A program made the position numbers and the translations under genes. Below the pieces are notes generated by a model that did not search any database, was not told where the DNA came from, and saw only the letters and a program-made list of their open reading frames with translations. From Lachnoclostridium sp. (lineage in GTDB: Bacteria > Bacillota > Clostridia > Lachnospirales > Lachnospiraceae), in the NCBI GenBank assembly GCA_023665475.1, contig JAMPEB010000003.1, positions 207,189 to 271,188 of the forward strand: a stretch of DNA of 64,000 bases, written 5' to 3'. Below, piece by piece: positions 7,139 to 16,120 of the stretch (positions are counted from its first letter, which is position 1; each line of letters begins with the position of its first letter).

Positions 7139-8240
7139 GGGCGTCCTCTTCGCTAAAATAAATTTCCCTAATGGCTGCCAATATTTCCTCATCAGAGACG
7201 GTTTTGTCTATCACAGCCTTCCCTATTTTTTTCAGCAGCACAAATTTAATTTTGTCCGCCTCCATCTTTTTATCCGATTTGGTCAGCTTCAAAATCTCCT
7301 CCGGACATATACCCTCCACGGTGATAGGCAGATTGAAGGGAACAAACATATCACGGATTTCATAGTATTCTTCCATAGAAAGCATCTCCCGCTTCCATGA
7401 AATATAGGCTGCCGCCACAGTTCCGAGGGCTACGCACTCCCCGTGGAACAATTCAAAGTTTTTCGCTTTCTCAATGGCATGTCCGATAGTATGCCCCAGA
7501 TTTAACAAAGCCCTCTCACCCTGCTCCGTAGGGTCTTTTTCCACTACAGCCTTTTTGATAGCGCAGCTTCGCATCACCATCTCTTCGAGGGTGCCAAAAT
7601 CCCGTTCTTGGATTTCGTACATTTTTTCTATCATCCACTCGTAAAAAGCCGCATCCTTTATGATTCCGTGCTTCATCACTTCCGCAAAACCCGAGAAAAA
7701 CTGACGCTGGTCCAAAGTCTTTAATACTGCCACATTCATGTAAACCAGACGGGGCATCTTAAATGCACCCACCATGTTTTTGTAGGAATCAAAATCCACT
7801 CCCGTCTTGCCCCCTACCGAGCTGTCCACCTGAGCCAAAAGAGTGGTCGGAACCTGAATAAAATCAATGCCCCGCAAATAAGTAGCCGCAGTAAATCCCG
7901 TCAAATCCCCTACTACGCCGCCCCCTAGGGCAAGCAGCATATCCTTGCGGTCAAATCCTTCCTGAATCAGAAATTCATAGACTTTTTTCACATTGTCCAG
8001 ATTTTTATTTTCCTCTCCCGCAGGTATGACAAATTTTACCGCCTTTAAGCATTTTCCCGAGATACAGCCAAGCACCTCTTCGCCGTACAGTTTATCCACA
8101 TTGGAATCCGTCACAATACAAAGTCTCTTGTCCCCACCGCCAAGCTCGCTCAGTTCTTCCCAAAGTCCTTTATAAGAGCGGTCAAACACAATGTCATAGC
8201 AAGGCTTTTTTTGATATGATACAGACAGTCTCTGCGCCAT
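7131..8240 (-). CDS. aroB: 3-dehydroquinate synthase
   Basis: 369 residues from the ATG at 8240, preceded by GGAGG at 8 nt; an upstream ATG at 8276 sits directly on the T-tail of the sepF terminator and is unlikely. Converts DAHP to 3-dehydroquinate, the second step of the shikimate pathway. NAD-binding GGGVVGDL.GF, PTTLLAQVDSSVGGKTG (metal and substrate site) and LNLGHTIGHAIE are intact. It occupies the place between sepF and lspA where many relatives carry ylmG, ylmH and divIVA. The rest of the shikimate pathway is not in this window. Confidence 0.95.
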   Translation of the reverse strand: MAQRLSVSYQKKPCYDIVFDRSYKGLWEELSELGGGDKRLCIVTDSNVDKLYGEEVLGCISGKCLKAVKFVIPAGEENKNLDNVKKVYEFLIQEGFDRKDMLLALGGGVVGDLTGFTAATYLRGIDFIQVPTTLLAQVDSSVGGKTGVDFDSYKNMVGAFKMPRLVYMNVAVLKTLDQRQFFSGFAEVMKHGIIKDAAFYEWMIEKMYEIQERDFGTLEEMVMRSCAIKKAVVEKDPTEQGERALLNLGHTIGHAIEKAKNFELFHGECVALGTVAAAYISWKREMLSMEEYYEIRDMFVPFNLPITVEGICPEEILKLTKSDKKMEADKIKFVLLKKIGKAVIDKTVSDEEILAAIREIYFSEEDAHE

Positions 8241-8276
8241 AAAAACATCCTCCATCTCAAAATATCTTTCATCCAT

Positions 8277-8310
8277 AAAGAAAACTTCCCACTTGATAAC
8301 AAACAGGAAG
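8277..8310 (-). terminator. Rho-independent terminator after sepF
   Basis: On the minus strand an 11-bp stem (CTTCCTGTTTG with CAAGTGGGAAG, three G-U pairs) and a 4-nt loop is followed by TTTTCTTT. It lies 14 nt after the sepF stop. Confidence 0.65.
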
Positions 8311-8323
8311 CCTTCACCGTAAA

Positions 8324-8845
8324 CTATTTGTGCAGTGGCAGTTCAAATGTCCCACTTCCGAAGATGTCCTGAAAATCACCGGAGATATCCACACTTGCGG
8401 GAGTAATAATAAAAATGCTGTGAGAAATCTTCTGCAGATTACCTGCTATGGCAAAACAGGAACCGGATGTAAAATCGATAATGCGCTGTGCAATATCCAC
8501 ATCCAGACCTTCCAGATTTAACACCACAGTTCTGTTGGACAAAAGCGTCTCTGTTATCTCCCTCGCGTCTTCAAAAGAAGACGGCTTTATCACACATACT
8601 TCCATACCGTTACCCTGCACTCTCTTAACGGAAGATTGGCGAATCGGCGTTATCTTAGGCTGGTTTGCCTTCTTTGCCGGCTTCTCCTCATCATCCAGCT
8701 CTTCTCTCATGTTCCTTCCCTTTGGCAGAGGCTTCCTTGGCAGAGGTTCTTCTTCCTCTTCATCGTCCAGATAATCGTCATCCAGATAGTCGTCCTCCTC
8801 GTCGTTTAACTTCATATAATTCAAGAACTTGTCCATAACACCCAT
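8324..8845 (-). CDS. sepF: Cell division protein SepF
   Basis: 173 residues. An N-terminal amphipathic segment (MGVMDKFLNYMKL) for membrane binding, then an Asp/Glu-rich linker, then the SepF domain from about residue 78 with the EVCVIKPSSFEDAREI and LNLEG.D...QR..DF.SG blocks. SepF tethers FtsZ to the membrane and aligns ring assembly. GGAG is 7 nt before the ATG. It follows yggS, the classical Gram-positive arrangement. Confidence 0.95.
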   Translation of the reverse strand: MGVMDKFLNYMKLNDEEDDYLDDDYLDDEEEEEPLPRKPLPKGRNMREELDDEEKPAKKANQPKITPIRQSSVKRVQGNGMEVCVIKPSSFEDAREITETLLSNRTVVLNLEGLDVDIAQRIIDFTSGSCFAIAGNLQKISHSIFIITPASVDISGDFQDIFGSGTFELPLHK

Positions 8846-8862
8846 ATTTAATCTCCTTTTTA

Positions 8863-9570
8863 CTATGGATTCTGTGTAGCAACCACCGGACCGCGCTCTC
8901 CGAAAATCCCCGTGCCGACTCTCACATAAACGGCGCCTTCCTCCACTGCGGTCTTATAGTCACCTGTCATTCCCATTGACAAAATATCCATACAAACATT
9001 ATCAAGGTTTTTTTGCAATATGTCAACAGATAATTGCTTTAATTTACGAAAATAAATTCTATTTGCTTCAGGATTTTCCACAAAAGGCGCGATTGTCATC
9101 AATCCTTTGATATGCACTCCGGGCAGTTTTGCAATTTTTTCCGCCAGCACGGGAGCTTCCTCTTCCGCCATGCCGAATTTACTCTCTTCCCGCGCAATAT
9201 TGACTTCCAGCAGAATATCAGCCGTTGTCTGCTTTTTCACCGCTTCCTTGCTGATTTCTTCCGCAAGGGAAAGGGAATCCACACTGTGAATCAAATATAC
9301 CTTTCCCACAATATATTTTACCTTGTTGCGCTGTAGATGCCCTATCATATGCCACCGGATATCCTTAGGCAGCTCCTCCATCTTATCCACAAGCTCCTGT
9401 ACTTTATTTTCGCCAAAATCCCGAATGCCTGCATCGTAGGCCTCTTTCAGCATGGAAACAGGCTTAGTCTTACTGACGGCTATCAGTGTGGCGGCTCCCT
9501 CCTGTCTTCCCGACAGTTCGCAGGCGTCCGCGATTTCTTTTTTCACCCGATTGATATTGTCCCGAATCAT
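8863..9570 (-). CDS. PLP homeostasis protein YggS/PLPBP
   Basis: 235 residues from the ATG at 9570, with GAGG 5 nt upstream and the typical family length; the reading frame extends further upstream but into the preceding gene. A fold-type III PLP-binding protein with no known catalytic activity that controls free pyridoxal phosphate. The PLP lysine is in LIAVSKTKP, and FGENKVQEL, WHMIGHLQRNK, SMGMT.D and R.G..IFG are all present. It sits between the HlyD-like gene and sepF. Confidence 0.93.
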   Translation of the reverse strand: MIRDNINRVKKEIADACELSGRQEGAATLIAVSKTKPVSMLKEAYDAGIRDFGENKVQELVDKMEELPKDIRWHMIGHLQRNKVKYIVGKVYLIHSVDSLSLAEEISKEAVKKQTTADILLEVNIAREESKFGMAEEEAPVLAEKIAKLPGVHIKGLMTIAPFVENPEANRIYFRKLKQLSVDILQKNLDNVCMDILSMGMTGDYKTAVEEGAVYVRVGTGIFGERGPVVATQNP

Positions 9571-9592
9571 TCCAACCTCATTTCTGCGCAAT

Positions 9593-11008
9593 TTATTCAT
9601 TGATAAATTGGTCGTCCCGCACATTATCCGCATCCAGCGCGATATAGTCATAAACGCTTAAACCGTATTGGGTATTTGCCTTAACAATGGCATATTCCTC
9701 ATTCTGATAGAGGATACTGATTTCCTTGAAATCCGCATACCCCCTGTTCATATTGTACACGCCCTTTAATATTGCCCTCTCGCTCACTACAAAGGTATCC
9801 TGACTGTCCATTTTGTGCAGGATGGTTCCCGCATCCAATATGGAGTTATCCAGATAATATTTTTTCTCTTTATCATCATAACTGTAAAAATCCATCGGCA
9901 CAAACTCTACGGAAACCGTACCGTCCTTTAAATAAGCCTGTCTGTATACGCCGTTCTTTCCGTTCTTTTCCTCTGTGGAAACAAATTCCTCCGGCACCAG
10001 AAAAAATTCTTTGTCCACAATGGAAGAATTGGGAATCTTAAGTCCTGTCACATCATTTAAGATAAGCTCTACTTCAAGAAATCTCTCCGACACAAAACTG
10101 ACCATGGAATTTGTGAAAGACAACTGTAGGTAAGTATTGCCGTCGCTGTTGCTCAACATGCTCACCTTTCCCCATGATTCATACTGATTTTTAAGGAACC
10201 TTACTTTTATGTACTCCATTTCCACAAGTTCCGCGCCCCGCTTGGAATCCATGGGAAGCACAATGGACCAATTTTCATTGGAAGAAATCTTATAGGCCGG
10301 ATCCCCCGCTGCAATCAGCTCATTGCTTGTCAACAATTTCTTCTCATATTTCTTAGTGTCAAATACATCCTCGGTCACGGCATCCGCCTCCAGCCCCTCA
10401 TAACCGTCCAGCCAATAGGACACGATGCCCGTTTGCGGGGCATTGCAGAATTTCACGATATTCGTTACCGTACCCGCGCCGTTCATATCGTTGATGCTTT
10501 CCAGCATATTGTTGCTGGCAAGCTTTAACACCGTATTTTTCAGGGAATATTTGAAATCATAAACGCTTTCATAATGGTGTTCGTCAAAGCCATGCATGAA
10601 ATTCACGATTTCACTGCGAAATTCCGCTAATTCCTTATCGCTTAAGGTATTCTCCCCCTGACTTAAATCTTCCAGATACTCGTTAAGGCGTCCGGTTTCG
10701 TCTATGGCATACACCAGATTGCCGACTCCCACACGCTCGCCTTCCCTGGCATAATAATTAATGTATCCTGCATTTTCCGCATTTACCACAGTCTCATCCC
10801 GGATAATCACCGCCCGATACCTGTTGTTGGTGGCAAGGGAGCCCTCCCTCACCTCATAACGGGTGATATGACCGGATTTATAATACAGAACCACACAGAT
10901 AATAACATAGCAAAACATGGCAGCAAAAATAATCATCCCGATATTGAGATTAATCGGTCTCCGATATTTTTTTATCTTTGTATTTTTCTGCTTTCTGCTG
11001 CCTGCCAC
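9593..11008 (-). CDS. HlyD-like membrane protein of the sepF cluster
   Basis: 471 residues with a GTG start preceded by GGGAG. A basic N-terminus, one membrane helix (about 22-44), then a large extracellular region beginning with a lipoyl/barrel-like stretch (REGSLATNNRYRAVIIRDETVV..AGYINYYAREGERVGVGNLVYAID) resembling membrane-fusion adaptors. Clostridia commonly carry such a gene upstream of yggS-sepF. Its role is unknown; no matching exporter genes are adjacent, so an envelope function linked to division is my inference. Confidence 0.75.
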   Translation of the reverse strand: MAGSRKQKNTKIKKYRRPINLNIGMIIFAAMFCYVIICVVLYYKSGHITRYEVREGSLATNNRYRAVIIRDETVVNAENAGYINYYAREGERVGVGNLVYAIDETGRLNEYLEDLSQGENTLSDKELAEFRSEIVNFMHGFDEHHYESVYDFKYSLKNTVLKLASNNMLESINDMNGAGTVTNIVKFCNAPQTGIVSYWLDGYEGLEADAVTEDVFDTKKYEKKLLTSNELIAAGDPAYKISSNENWSIVLPMDSKRGAELVEMEYIKVRFLKNQYESWGKVSMLSNSDGNTYLQLSFTNSMVSFVSERFLEVELILNDVTGLKIPNSSIVDKEFFLVPEEFVSTEEKNGKNGVYRQAYLKDGTVSVEFVPMDFYSYDDKEKKYYLDNSILDAGTILHKMDSQDTFVVSERAILKGVYNMNRGYADFKEISILYQNEEYAIVKANTQYGLSVYDYIALDADNVRDDQFINE

Positions 11009-11056
11009 TATGATATCTCCCTGTTATCGGTATTGAATGTCCCATGATGTTTAAGG

Positions 11057-11082
11057 AAAAGCCCCGGTTACTCCCGAGGCTT
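11057..11082 (-). terminator. Terminator after P-loop gene
   Basis: Minus-strand stem AAGCCTCGG/CCGGGGCTT (one G-U pair) with a 6-nt loop and a short TTTTCC tail, 35 nt after the stop of the P-loop gene. Confidence 0.6.
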
Positions 11083-11116
11083 CATCGTTTTTGTAATCAT
11101 ATAGCGCTTCTTCCTT

Positions 11117-11536
11117 CTACAAAGCTGTCAAAATTTTATCCTTTAATGCGTCCGATAATTCCGATTCATCCATGGACACACTCAGAACAAAATCCACATG
11201 AAAGGCTTCGCTGATTTTGTCAAGCTTGGTCACTACATCCGTAATATCCTGATTCTCCAACTTTGATATCTTTAAAAAACTGTCAAAATACATCTGCTGC
11301 AAGTCATGATCCTGCGAAATAATACCACATACAAATCCGAGAAACTCGCTGCTGCTCTCAATCAAATACTGTGAAACATCAATCAGGCGCACTTTGTTGT
11401 TCAACTCATACATATGTTTCGTACTCTTGTCCAAATATACGATGCTGCCCAAAATATTCTTCACTTCGCTGTTTACTTTGTCCAGCAGTTGTTTTGTCTT
11501 GCCTTTTCCCTTATTGCCTACTATTAATTGAACCAT
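11117..11536 (-). CDS. Small P-loop protein of unknown function
   Basis: 139 residues from the ATG at 11536 (GGAGG 6 nt upstream). A Walker A motif GNKGKGKT is at residues 7-14 and a hydrophobic strand (SIVYLD) at about 32-37, but there is no clear Walker B or other ATPase domain. It has its own promoter (11584-11612) and terminator, so it is a single-gene unit. Similar short P-loop proteins in Lachnospiraceae are sometimes labelled as PilT-like; I see no support for twitching motility. Function unknown. Confidence 0.7.
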   Translation of the reverse strand: MVQLIVGNKGKGKTKQLLDKVNSEVKNILGSIVYLDKSTKHMYELNNKVRLIDVSQYLIESSSEFLGFVCGIISQDHDLQQMYFDSFLKISKLENQDITDVVTKLDKISEAFHVDFVLSVSMDESELSDALKDKILTAL

Positions 11537-11583
11537 GCTCAACCTCCTGTTGTATCTTGAAGAATATAATTTTGTTCAATACT

Positions 11584-11612
11584 ATTATAAAATATCTCCC
11601 GCTAAAAAACAA
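11584..11612 (-). promoter_or_regulatory. Promoter of P-loop gene
   Basis: Minus-strand TTGTTT (11612-11607), 17 nt, consensus TATAAT (11589-11584), about 48 nt before the start codon and immediately after the carboxypeptidase stop. Confidence 0.65.
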
Positions 11613-11615
11613 CCT

Positions 11616-12617
11616 CTAATTCGTTATCTCTTTCAATAAATCCGACATCTCCTGATACAGCGCATCCGAGGATTGGGCTTTTAGGATAACAGATATATAG
11701 GGAGCGCCGTTTACATCTTTGGAAAGCAGCATCAGACAGTTGCCCGCCGCATTGGTGGTACCGGTTTTGCCCCCGATAACGGTGACATTTTCCGGAGCGT
11801 TTGCATTTGCATTTCCGTTCAAAAACCCGTTAGAGTTCTTGACCTTAAGTTCCTTTGCTCTTCCGCTCTTATCATAATAGGTCGTCTGATAATTGGACAT
11901 ATGAATAATTTCATTGATGGATTCATATTTAATCGCTTCGTTAAAAATAAGGTACAGGTCATAAGCAGTGGTATAATGCTCTTCGTCCGTCAGTCCGTGA
12001 GGATTTGCAAAATGGGTATTGGTCGCTCCAAGGCTTGCCGCCTCACGGTTCATCATATTCACAAACTCTTCCACGCTGCCGCCCACATTTTCCGCAATCA
12101 ATAACGCCACATCATTTGCCGAATACATTAAGAGGATGTGCAACGCCTGATCCATGGTCATGGTATCGCCGCTCTTTACGCCACAGACCTGTGTGCCCGA
12201 CTCCTTGATGATAACGGCATCCGTTGCCGTCAAAACCTGTTCGGAAGAGCCGTATTTAATTGCCACCAATGCCGTCATAATCTTTGTGAGGCTCGCCGGA
12301 TTCATCTGGGCATGGGCATTCTTGGCATACAATACATCCCTGTTATTTAAGTCAAACAGAACCGCCGATTCCGCCAAAGACATATCCAATTCCGTGCCTC
12401 CTGCCACATCCTCCGACACAATGCATAAGTCCTCGGCAAAGGGTGTAACTTTGTTCCCACCGTCAAAGGCAAGTACATTAAAGCTGCTGACCTCCGAATC
12501 CATCTGATATGCCATGGCATACTTATCGCTCCCGCAGCCTGTCAGACAGATTCCCACTGCCGCCAGCACCGCAGTTGCCGTTATCTTCTCCAAAATTATC
12601 TTATTTGTACATCTCAC
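11616..12617 (-). CDS. D-alanyl-D-alanine carboxypeptidase, lipoprotein form
   Basis: 333 residues with a GTG start overlapping mgsA by 17 nt. The N-terminus is a lipoprotein signal peptide with lipobox LTGC (Cys28). The S11 peptidase domain has all three motifs: SLTK (Ser109, Lys112), SAN (166-168) and KTG (284-286). It trims the terminal D-Ala from peptidoglycan stem peptides outside the cell. Unlike PBP5/DacF proteins it stops soon after the catalytic domain and lacks the C-terminal beta domain and anchoring helix; the lipid anchor probably replaces them. Confidence 0.9.
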   Translation of the reverse strand: MRCTNKIILEKITATAVLAAVGICLTGCGSDKYAMAYQMDSEVSSFNVLAFDGGNKVTPFAEDLCIVSEDVAGGTELDMSLAESAVLFDLNNRDVLYAKNAHAQMNPASLTKIMTALVAIKYGSSEQVLTATDAVIIKESGTQVCGVKSGDTMTMDQALHILLMYSANDVALLIAENVGGSVEEFVNMMNREAASLGATNTHFANPHGLTDEEHYTTAYDLYLIFNEAIKYESINEIIHMSNYQTTYYDKSGRAKELKVKNSNGFLNGNANANAPENVTVIGGKTGTTNAAGNCLMLLSKDVNGAPYISVILKAQSSDALYQEMSDLLKEITN

Positions 12618-12996
12618 GCCACTCCAAATCTCCTCTGTCTAAAGATTTAATCAACAGCTCCGCGCTGGCAAGATTGGTAGCCAGCGGAATATTATGCATA
12701 TCGCACAACCGTACTACATTATTTACATCCGGTTCATGAGACTGTGAAGTCAACGGGTCTCTTAAAAAAATCACCAAATCAATCTGATTCTGTTCAATCT
12801 GTGCGCCGATCTGCTGTTCTCCTCCAAGATGTCCTGCCAGAAATTTGTGAATATTCAGATTGGTCACTTCTTCAATCAGTCTTCCCGTAGTGCCGGTTGC
12901 ATACAAATCATGTTTACTCAGTATCCCCCGATACGCGATACAGAAATTCTGCATCAATTTCTTCTTTGCATCATGTGCAATCAGCGCAACATTCAT
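12601..12996 (-). CDS. mgsA: Methylglyoxal synthase
   Basis: 131 residues. Converts dihydroxyacetone phosphate to methylglyoxal and phosphate. Family residues are clear: ALIAHD..K at the N-terminus, [19 protein letters not shown] and the catalytic [15 protein letters not shown] block, then NIPLATN. GAGGG is 6 nt before the ATG. It sits between rodA and the carboxypeptidase, as in other Clostridia; the metabolic reason for this linkage to wall genes is not known. Confidence 0.96.
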   Translation of the reverse strand: MNVALIAHDAKKKLMQNFCIAYRGILSKHDLYATGTTGRLIEEVTNLNIHKFLAGHLGGEQQIGAQIEQNQIDLVIFLRDPLTSQSHEPDVNNVVRLCDMHNIPLATNLASAELLIKSLDRGDLEWREMYK

Positions 12997-13017
12997 ATAA
13001 ATACCCTCATACCCTCT

Positions 13018-14136
13018 CTATAATGATTGGTTATTGCTCTTCTTAGGCTGCAGCCTTACATTCAATACTACCCCCATCCCTATATACAGGCTCATTAAAG
13101 AAGTCAAACCATAACTTACAAACGGCAGCGGAAGTCCGGTGTTCGGCAGAATGAAAGTAGCCACTCCGATATTGACAAACCCCTGCACTGCCACTAATCC
13201 ACCCATTCCTGCGGCAATAACGGTTCCTCCTACATCCTTTGCCTTCCTTGCCACGGAAATGCATTCCAGCGCAATGCCCATAAGCAGTAAGATTACTGCC
13301 GCGCTTCCCTTAAAACCAAATTCCTCCCCAATTACCGCAAAGATAAAATCCGTCTCCTCCTCGGACAGAAAATTGCCGTTTTTCACGGAGGTAATCTCAT
13401 TATTCCTATACCCTTTTCCGTCCAACTGCCCGGAGCCGATAGCCATAACGGAATTATTCTGCTGTGTCCGGTCGTCCGAATACCGTTCCGGATCCACAAA
13501 AGACAAAATACGGTTTTTCTGATATTGCTGCAGGATGGTGCTGTCCGGCTGTAACGCCAGAGAAAGCACGATAGCTGCTGCGGGAACCACCAATGCCGCC
13601 GCTGCCAGCACCCATTTGAAGCTGATGCCTCCGGCAAACATGATAATACAGAAAATCACAATCAACATCAGGCTGGTGGAGAGATCCGGCTGTTTATACA
13701 CCATTACCCACGGAATGCCTGCCAATATCACACAGCTTGCAATGACCCTGAGAGAATTAAATTTCTCCTTATATTTCATAATATACTGTGCAAAGAATAA
13801 AATCAATAAAATTTTAGCCAATTCAGAGGGTTGAAAACGCAGACTTCCTATTTCCAGCCAGCGCTGCGCCACACCGCGCCCCTCTCCCACCAAAAGAACC
13901 AATCCCAGCAATGCCAGCATTCCGGCATAAATCAGCCAATTCAGTTTCAGTATTGTGTTGTAATTGAAAAACGATAGTCCCGTCATAAGGGCAAAACCTG
14001 CAATCACACCAAAAAGCTGTCTCATCTGCAATGATTCTTCGGCGCTCCCAATGGTAAACACCCCAATAGCGGAGAGCGCCAGAATCATTAATACTAATTT
14101 AAAATCATAATCCCGCAGCCTGTAATTTTTAAACAT
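13018..14136 (-). CDS. rodA: Rod shape-determining glycosyltransferase RodA
   Basis: 372 residues from the ATG at 14136, chosen for GGAG 6 nt upstream; upstream in-frame ATGs lack a site. SEDS-family polymerase with about ten membrane helices. Typical blocks are QPSELAKI, the large loop with GSGQ..GKG and FLSEEETDFIFAVIGEEFGF, and the C-terminal LPLPFVSYG. RodA polymerises glycan strands with its partner PBP2, encoded a few genes away (16121-19069). A 42-nt gap separates it from minE. Confidence 0.94.
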   Translation of the reverse strand: MFKNYRLRDYDFKLVLMILALSAIGVFTIGSAEESLQMRQLFGVIAGFALMTGLSFFNYNTILKLNWLIYAGMLALLGLVLLVGEGRGVAQRWLEIGSLRFQPSELAKILLILFFAQYIMKYKEKFNSLRVIASCVILAGIPWVMVYKQPDLSTSLMLIVIFCIIMFAGGISFKWVLAAAALVVPAAAIVLSLALQPDSTILQQYQKNRILSFVDPERYSDDRTQQNNSVMAIGSGQLDGKGYRNNEITSVKNGNFLSEEETDFIFAVIGEEFGFKGSAAVILLLMGIALECISVARKAKDVGGTVIAAGMGGLVAVQGFVNIGVATFILPNTGLPLPFVSYGLTSLMSLYIGMGVVLNVRLQPKKSNNQSL

Positions 14137-14178
14137 TTTAATCTCCATAATCCCGCATTGCAAAATCCCAAGTCCTGC

Positions 14179-14445
14179 TTATTTCTTGCGTAAATCCAAA
14201 ATGGGAATATTGGCGTACAAAGTCGGCGTCCTTCCGTCTCTGGCGCCCTTGCTCCCTTTCGCGTTAATCTGTATATCCATATTTTCCGCATCTATCTTCA
14301 TGTACTTGGATATTACCTTGGCAATATCCACCTTAATCAGTTCCATCATCTCCGGCGAACAGTTAACCCGGTCAGAAATCAACAAAATCTTGAGTCTGTC
14401 CTTGGCAACCTGGCAGGAGCTCTTCCTTCTGAAAAAGTACCTCAT
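14179..14445 (-). CDS. minE: Cell division topological specificity factor MinE
   Basis: 88 residues, standard length. The N-terminal half has the MinD-binding region (AKDRLKILLISDR) and the C-terminal half the dimerising topological-specificity domain (DIAKVISKYMKID...INAKG). MinE stimulates MinD ATPase and drives release of MinCD from the membrane. Directly downstream of minD with a 15-nt gap. Confidence 0.93.
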   Translation of the reverse strand: MRYFFRRKSSCQVAKDRLKILLISDRVNCSPEMMELIKVDIAKVISKYMKIDAENMDIQINAKGSKGARDGRTPTLYANIPILDLRKK

Positions 14446-14460
14446 ATGCTCCGCCCCCTT

Positions 14461-15282
14461 CTATGCTTTATGAAAAATGCCGGTTACTTTTGTCCAGAAG
14501 GAAATTCCCCGTTCAAAATTAAGAAACGCTACTTCTTTTCCTTCCACTCTCTCCACCACATTGGCATAAGCCTGACCGGCCGGAGTATCGTTGCCCACTA
14601 AAGGCTCTCCCTGATTGGTGGCAATCACCACATTTTCATCGTCGGGAATAATCCCGATCAAAGGAACTGCCAGAATATCCACCACATCGTTGGCAGACAT
14701 CATATCTCCCCGTCTCACCATATCCATGCGCAGCCTGTTAATGATCAGATCAATTTTGGAAAATCCTTTTGCCTCCAAAAGCCCTACGATCCTGTCCGCA
14801 TCCCTGATAGCGGAAACCTCCGGGGTTGTGACCACAAGCGCCCTGTCTGCGCCTGCAATAGCATTCTGAAAGCCCTGCTCAATGCCTGCGGGACAATCCA
14901 AAATAATGTAATCAAACTGTTCCCTCAAGTGGTCGATAACCTTCACCATCTGTCCGGGGGATACCGCTGATTTATCTCTTGTCTGAGCCGATGGCATCAG
15001 ATAAAGCCCCGGATGGCGCTTGTCCCGTATCAGCGCCTGTTTTACCCGGCAGTTTCCCTCTACCACATCCACCAGATTATAGACAATACGATTTTCCAGC
15101 CCCATGACTACATCCAGATTACGCAGTCCGATATCCGTGTCGATAAGGCATACCTTCTTACCCAGCTTTGCCAGACCTGTTCCTACATTTGCAGATGTGG
15201 TGGTCTTACCCACACCGCCTTTTCCTGAAGTGACGACAATGACTTCGGAGCTTTTCGTCTCCGCGGAAATGTTGTTTTCCAT
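14461..15282 (-). CDS. minD: Septum site-determining ATPase MinD
   Basis: 273 residues from the ATG at 15282, with GGAGG 6 nt upstream; the open frame extends 63 codons further into a hairpin-containing leader and is not used. Deviant Walker A KGGVGKTT at 21-28, switch region DTDIGLRNLD, Walker B-like YIILDCPAGIE, and a C-terminal amphipathic helix (FWTKVTGIFHKA) for membrane binding. MinD brings MinC to the membrane to block FtsZ rings away from midcell. Confidence 0.96.
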   Translation of the reverse strand: MENNISAETKSSEVIVVTSGKGGVGKTTTSANVGTGLAKLGKKVCLIDTDIGLRNLDVVMGLENRIVYNLVDVVEGNCRVKQALIRDKRHPGLYLMPSAQTRDKSAVSPGQMVKVIDHLREQFDYIILDCPAGIEQGFQNAIAGADRALVVTTPEVSAIRDADRIVGLLEAKGFSKIDLIINRLRMDMVRRGDMMSANDVVDILAVPLIGIIPDDENVVIATNQGEPLVGNDTPAGQAYANVVERVEGKEVAFLNFERGISFWTKVTGIFHKA

Positions 15283-15317
15283 GCTAATCCTCCATTCTTG
15301 CCACAACCCGGAAATTT

Positions 15318-15371
15318 GGGCGCAAGCATAAATTTCTGATTGAAAAGCATTTGATTTTTCAATCCGCGCCC
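15318..15371 (-). other. Two-tier hairpin between minC and minD
   Basis: In the 145-nt gap between minC and minD, an outer stem GGGCGC/GCGCCC encloses a perfect 9-bp stem GATTGAAAA/TTTTCAATC. There is no T-tract, so it is not a plain terminator. It lies about 36 nt before minD's start and could alter the minC:minD ratio by processing or attenuation. Confidence 0.55.
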
Positions 15372-15427
15372 ACACCTTTCCGTATCTTCCATTTATTGAT
15401 GTCGTCCCCTGAGCTTTCTCTCCCTTC

Positions 15428-16099
15428 CTAGAAAGAAGCCAGTAATTCTTTGGTAAGCGGTTCCATAACAATCTTCTCGTTTTTCACATATGCAATTTTC
15501 GGTTGTACTTTAGGGCGGATGCCCCACTTGGATTGTTTATCCTTAGATTTGTATTTGAAATCGCCGATATGTAATCTTTCCGGCTCCATTTCAAGCGCTA
15601 CCACATAAGCCTGTCCCTGAGCGTTTTCTCCGGCATAGGCTTCTCCGTATAAACCTCCCAAAACAATAATATTTTTAGCGGATATCACCGTACATCCGGG
15701 ATTCACATCACCCATGATGATAATACTGTTTTCCGTTTCAAGCACATCGTTATTCTTAAGCGTACCCTTATAAAACTGCCCTTCATCCCCGCCGGAAAGT
15801 TTCTTTTCCACCTGATGCAGGGCCTTGATAAATGTGCGGTTTGTCTCTGCATTTCTCCCGACAATACAGATAATATTGAGATTACTGTTTTTCTTAATGG
15901 TGTCGATAATCTGCAGTTCCTCCACATCCGTGGCTTCCCGCCCCTCAATGGAAAGCGCAACTCCCGCCTTTCCGAAGAAGTTCTTCCCCTGCGTAAACTT
16001 TAAGGCAATCTCTGACAAAATCTCCTCAAAGGGTACCTCACTGTTCAAACGCAATGTGATTCCGTTTTGATAACTTGTAATCTTAACTGCCTCTGCCAT
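15428..16099 (-). CDS. minC: Septum site-determining protein MinC
   Basis: 223 residues. An N-terminal alpha/beta domain (to about 105) and a C-terminal beta-helix domain with VLETENSIIIMGDVNPGCTV and AKNIIVLGGLYGEAYAG, the MinC C-domain signature that binds MinD. The last part (KIAYVKNEKIVMEPL) is also typical. MinC inhibits FtsZ polymerisation. The only SD-like sequence is GGAG 13 nt upstream of the ATG, so initiation may be weak. Confidence 0.94.
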   Translation of the reverse strand: MAEAVKITSYQNGITLRLNSEVPFEEILSEIALKFTQGKNFFGKAGVALSIEGREATDVEELQIIDTIKKNSNLNIICIVGRNAETNRTFIKALHQVEKKLSGGDEGQFYKGTLKNNDVLETENSIIIMGDVNPGCTVISAKNIIVLGGLYGEAYAGENAQGQAYVVALEMEPERLHIGDFKYKSKDKQSKWGIRPKVQPKIAYVKNEKIVMEPLTKELLASF

Positions 16100-16120
16100 A
16101 ATCCGTAATCTGCTCCTTTT

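Noticed and set aside
15283..15471. 63-codon N-terminal extension of MinD
   Set aside because: It crosses a hairpin and overlaps minC; the ATG at 15282 has a perfect GGAGG and gives the normal MinD length.
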